Below, in pieces: positions 62,130 through 64,000 of a DNA stretch of 64,000 nt. The stretch comes from Lepeophtheirus salmonis (Eukaryota > Arthropoda > Copepoda > Siphonostomatoida > Caligidae). Made by a program: the position numbers and the translations under genes. The stretch is taken from positions 39,123,705 to 39,187,704 of the forward strand of contig NC_052131.2 of the NCBI RefSeq assembly GCF_016086655.4, given 5' to 3'. How positions within the stretch are numbered: position 1 is the stretch's first letter; each line of letters starts with the position of its first letter. The notes under the pieces were generated by a model. It was given only the letters and a program-made list of their open reading frames with translations. It searched no databases and was not told the DNA's origin.

Positions 62130-62915
62130 AAAAAAAAAAATAACCTGATTTTTAAAAACTTTGTATTGACCAAGGTTATTTACTTTTGCTCCTCTTGGTT
62201 AAAATGAACCTTCCCTAATTTCTCATATGTTGGTTCCATGGATGTGAATCGCAAATTAAATTATTTAATATACAAGTATGATGTAATATGAATATTATTT
62301 GTTCCTGTTTTTTATTGGGGGGTCTTACATATCATATTCGTGGTACTGTAAAGCGAAAGTGTGAAGTCCTGACCCTGTTGACTACATATCATAAGTTTTT
62401 TTCTTTTTAACGAATAATAGTATATTTATATATAAGAAAGCTAAAAAATCTTTTAAACCTATGTAAACACAATATGTATTATATATACAGAAATACCCCG
62501 ATAAGTCCGGGTCATTGGTTCCACAAATAAACTAAACTGTTTCAAACACAATACGAGTGTCAATGTACTGAACTACCATTTTGTTAATTTCGGATTGAAA
62601 TGGTAATTTTATTATTACTAAAAGGGGGCTGAAATAAAAAAAAAACTGTATTATAACTTCACTAAACAAAGTAAAACTATAAGTTAGGGATAGGACAGTA
62701 TCCTAAGCCCACGGCTTGGAACAAACTCTGGTACACCCTTTACAGTACGCGGTTCGGTACAGTATAAATGTAAAATCATTTTTACTAAATGAATTTCTTT
62801 TCTGTACAAATAGTGTATTCCTAAATATACTTAACTTCTCTAAAAAAGTTAGGTTGATATAAAATAGACAGAAGTTATATAGTTCTATTATGCATTAATT
62901 TATAGTTTTTTCGCT

Positions 62916-62959
62916 TGTCTACATTTTCCGTTAATATACAAGACCGATTAGAAGTAACA
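62916..62959 (+). pseudogene. 44-bp inverted copy of part of the NASP pseudogene
   Basis: This segment equals the reverse complement of 62053-62096, inside the NASP pseudogene, with one mismatch in 44 bases. It is in opposite orientation about 820 bp away. LINE coding sequence begins directly to its right. Confidence 0.8.
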
Positions 62960-62965
62960 ATATCG

Positions 62966-63540
62966 CCAGCTTTCCAAAAAAATATTTCGTTTGATACAAT
63001 TGTACCTGTAGTTGCAGTAGTCACTGTTGTATAGTAAAGCTAACTTGGAAACATTGAGAAATTTATCCCTCCACCATACCACCCACGGTTTTTTGTCAAC
63101 TGTATTGGTTCCCAAACGACTCCAAAAGCTGAATAAAACGGACACGGGGATCGCTAAAGTGAGATGGAGATCAGCTATGAGAAATCCATTCACCGATTCA
63201 AGAGAGAGATGGCTACGATATCGTCTCTCTATGTCAACAGTCTTCACCAACAAGTCGAAAAAAGATCAAAAGGAGAGGCTCTGCTCTTTTTGCAAGGATC
63301 GCATAGAGCCATCCTTCCATCTTCTTTATGGATGTAGTGCACTTCTAAAGGAAATAATGGAACAGAAAATTCGGGACGCTATGCCACCGATGCACGGCCT
63401 TTCCTACGGGCTGACGCAGTCATCACGAAAGTGATCTATATTTTATACTTCACCCGGACTATGGGCTCTATGACAAAGACGTCTGGACTCGTTGATTTCA
63501 TTGACGGACAATTGAGGGTGCTTCAAACGTTTTGAGCTAT
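62966..63540 (+). mobile_element. Non-LTR retrotransposon (LINE) C-terminal ORF fragment
   Basis: The open frame from 63027 to 63431 encodes a basic segment (VPKRLQKLNK, RWRSAMRNPF, RYRLSMSTVF). It ends in a Cys-His motif, LCSFC then eight residues, His, four residues, Cys (pattern CxxC..H..C). This arrangement is usual after the RT or RNase H part of LINE ORF2 proteins. A frame change follows near 63420, and coding-like sequence continues to about 63535. The 5' part of the element is missing. Confidence 0.6.
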
Positions 63541-64000
63541 GGTGTTTTATATATGATTATTCATGAGAACAGGCCGAGATCCTCTCTTCTCTTAAGTCGT
63601 ATGGTAGCTTGCTTATCAGATCCACTCAGGTTTTTTCCCCCGTATATTCGAAGAGGGGAAGAAAGGGGAAAAATATAATAATACGCAAACTCAACCTTTC
63701 ATCTGTTTTATATATTTAATGTTAATGATTGTTTTTATTTCTGAGTCATTATCTCATTTTTTTGTATAAACAAATGCATAAATTGATTGTTACAAAAAAA
63801 AAAATTATTTATTATTATATTTGCGGCCTGTCAACACTAAAGGAAGCTATAATGATTTCCCACAAAATTGAGTTTTGTACATTTGCATTCTTACAATAGT
63901 TCCCTTCTACTTATGCTAATACAACATTATGATTAATTTTTTGAAGGCATGACTTTTAAATATTGGAAAAGTTACCTATAATAATTTAATAAATACATAA
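63541..64000. other. No gene seen; AT-rich 3' flank of the LINE fragment
   Basis: Simple AT-rich sequence with an A-run near 63795. No terminal feature of the LINE was defined. Confidence 0.4.

Noticed and set aside
62948..63253. Minus-strand frame over the LINE fragment
   Set aside because: The plus-strand frame carries the Cys-His motif; this one is its shadow.
1..64000. CRISPR array, tRNA or rRNA gene, mitochondrial insertion or bacterial transfer
   Set aside because: None of the required structures or coding patterns was found by reading; a tRNA scan could not be run.

Overview
The window is strongly AT-rich eukaryotic nuclear DNA. Genes are sparse and spliced, with GT..AG introns. Most of the sequence is intergenic DNA full of decayed transposons and repeat families. 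Predicted protein styles and the mix of Tc1/mariner, hAT-like, gypsy and LINE relics fit an arthropod, and my best guess is a copepod of the sea-louse type. The species is inference and was not tested by any search. No prokaryotic operon, CRISPR array, rRNA or convincing tRNA was found.

Three protein genes look intact. (1) A seven-exon plus-strand gene at 2769-5150 encodes a 448-residue TTC5 (Strap) orthologue with a TPR array and an OB-fold-like C-terminus. (2) A two-exon plus-strand gene at 17023-17500 encodes a 136-residue secreted eight-cysteine protein of unknown function. (3) A three-exon minus-strand gene at 41780-42465 encodes a 183-residue secreted protein whose 18 cysteines form three consecutive CS-alpha-beta (defensin-like) patterns. 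The third gene is the most interesting locus, and a near-perfect 21-bp-arm hairpin lies just upstream of it. A fourth candidate exon at 10253-10639 has protein-like composition but no recognised family.

Two host genes are present as dead copies. One is an MTAP pseudogene at 56324-57095 on the minus strand. The other is a NASP processed pseudogene at 61286-62129 on the minus strand, which keeps an ATTAAA signal followed by an A10 tail. A 44-bp inverted, almost identical NASP piece lies at 62916-62959, beside the C-terminal part of a LINE ORF (62966-63540).

Mobile DNA by region: a hAT-like foldback element (5437-6023); a hAT/CGGBP1-like transposase relic (11540-12660); a minus-strand gypsy element with 5' LTR, gag, protease and start of RT (13736-15455), next to a second gag fragment bounded by ~75-bp repeats (12897-13745); a 930-bp TA-flanked element with inverted ends (21186-22115); a Tc1 pseudogene (23015-23980); a hAT-like element with inverted ends (26205-28100); a deleted mariner (28185-28580); a complete-ended but deleted mariner (33447-34357); a fold-back (31255-31840); an inverted duplication (34820-35340 with 37140-37600); and a long-TIR mariner (58625-59308). 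Repeat families occurring more than once are noted individually. They include a two-subunit ~105-bp minisatellite (44000-44750, with inverted and direct pieces at 46000-46475).

The three intact genes do not form an obvious functional cluster. They are isolated islands in repeat-rich DNA.
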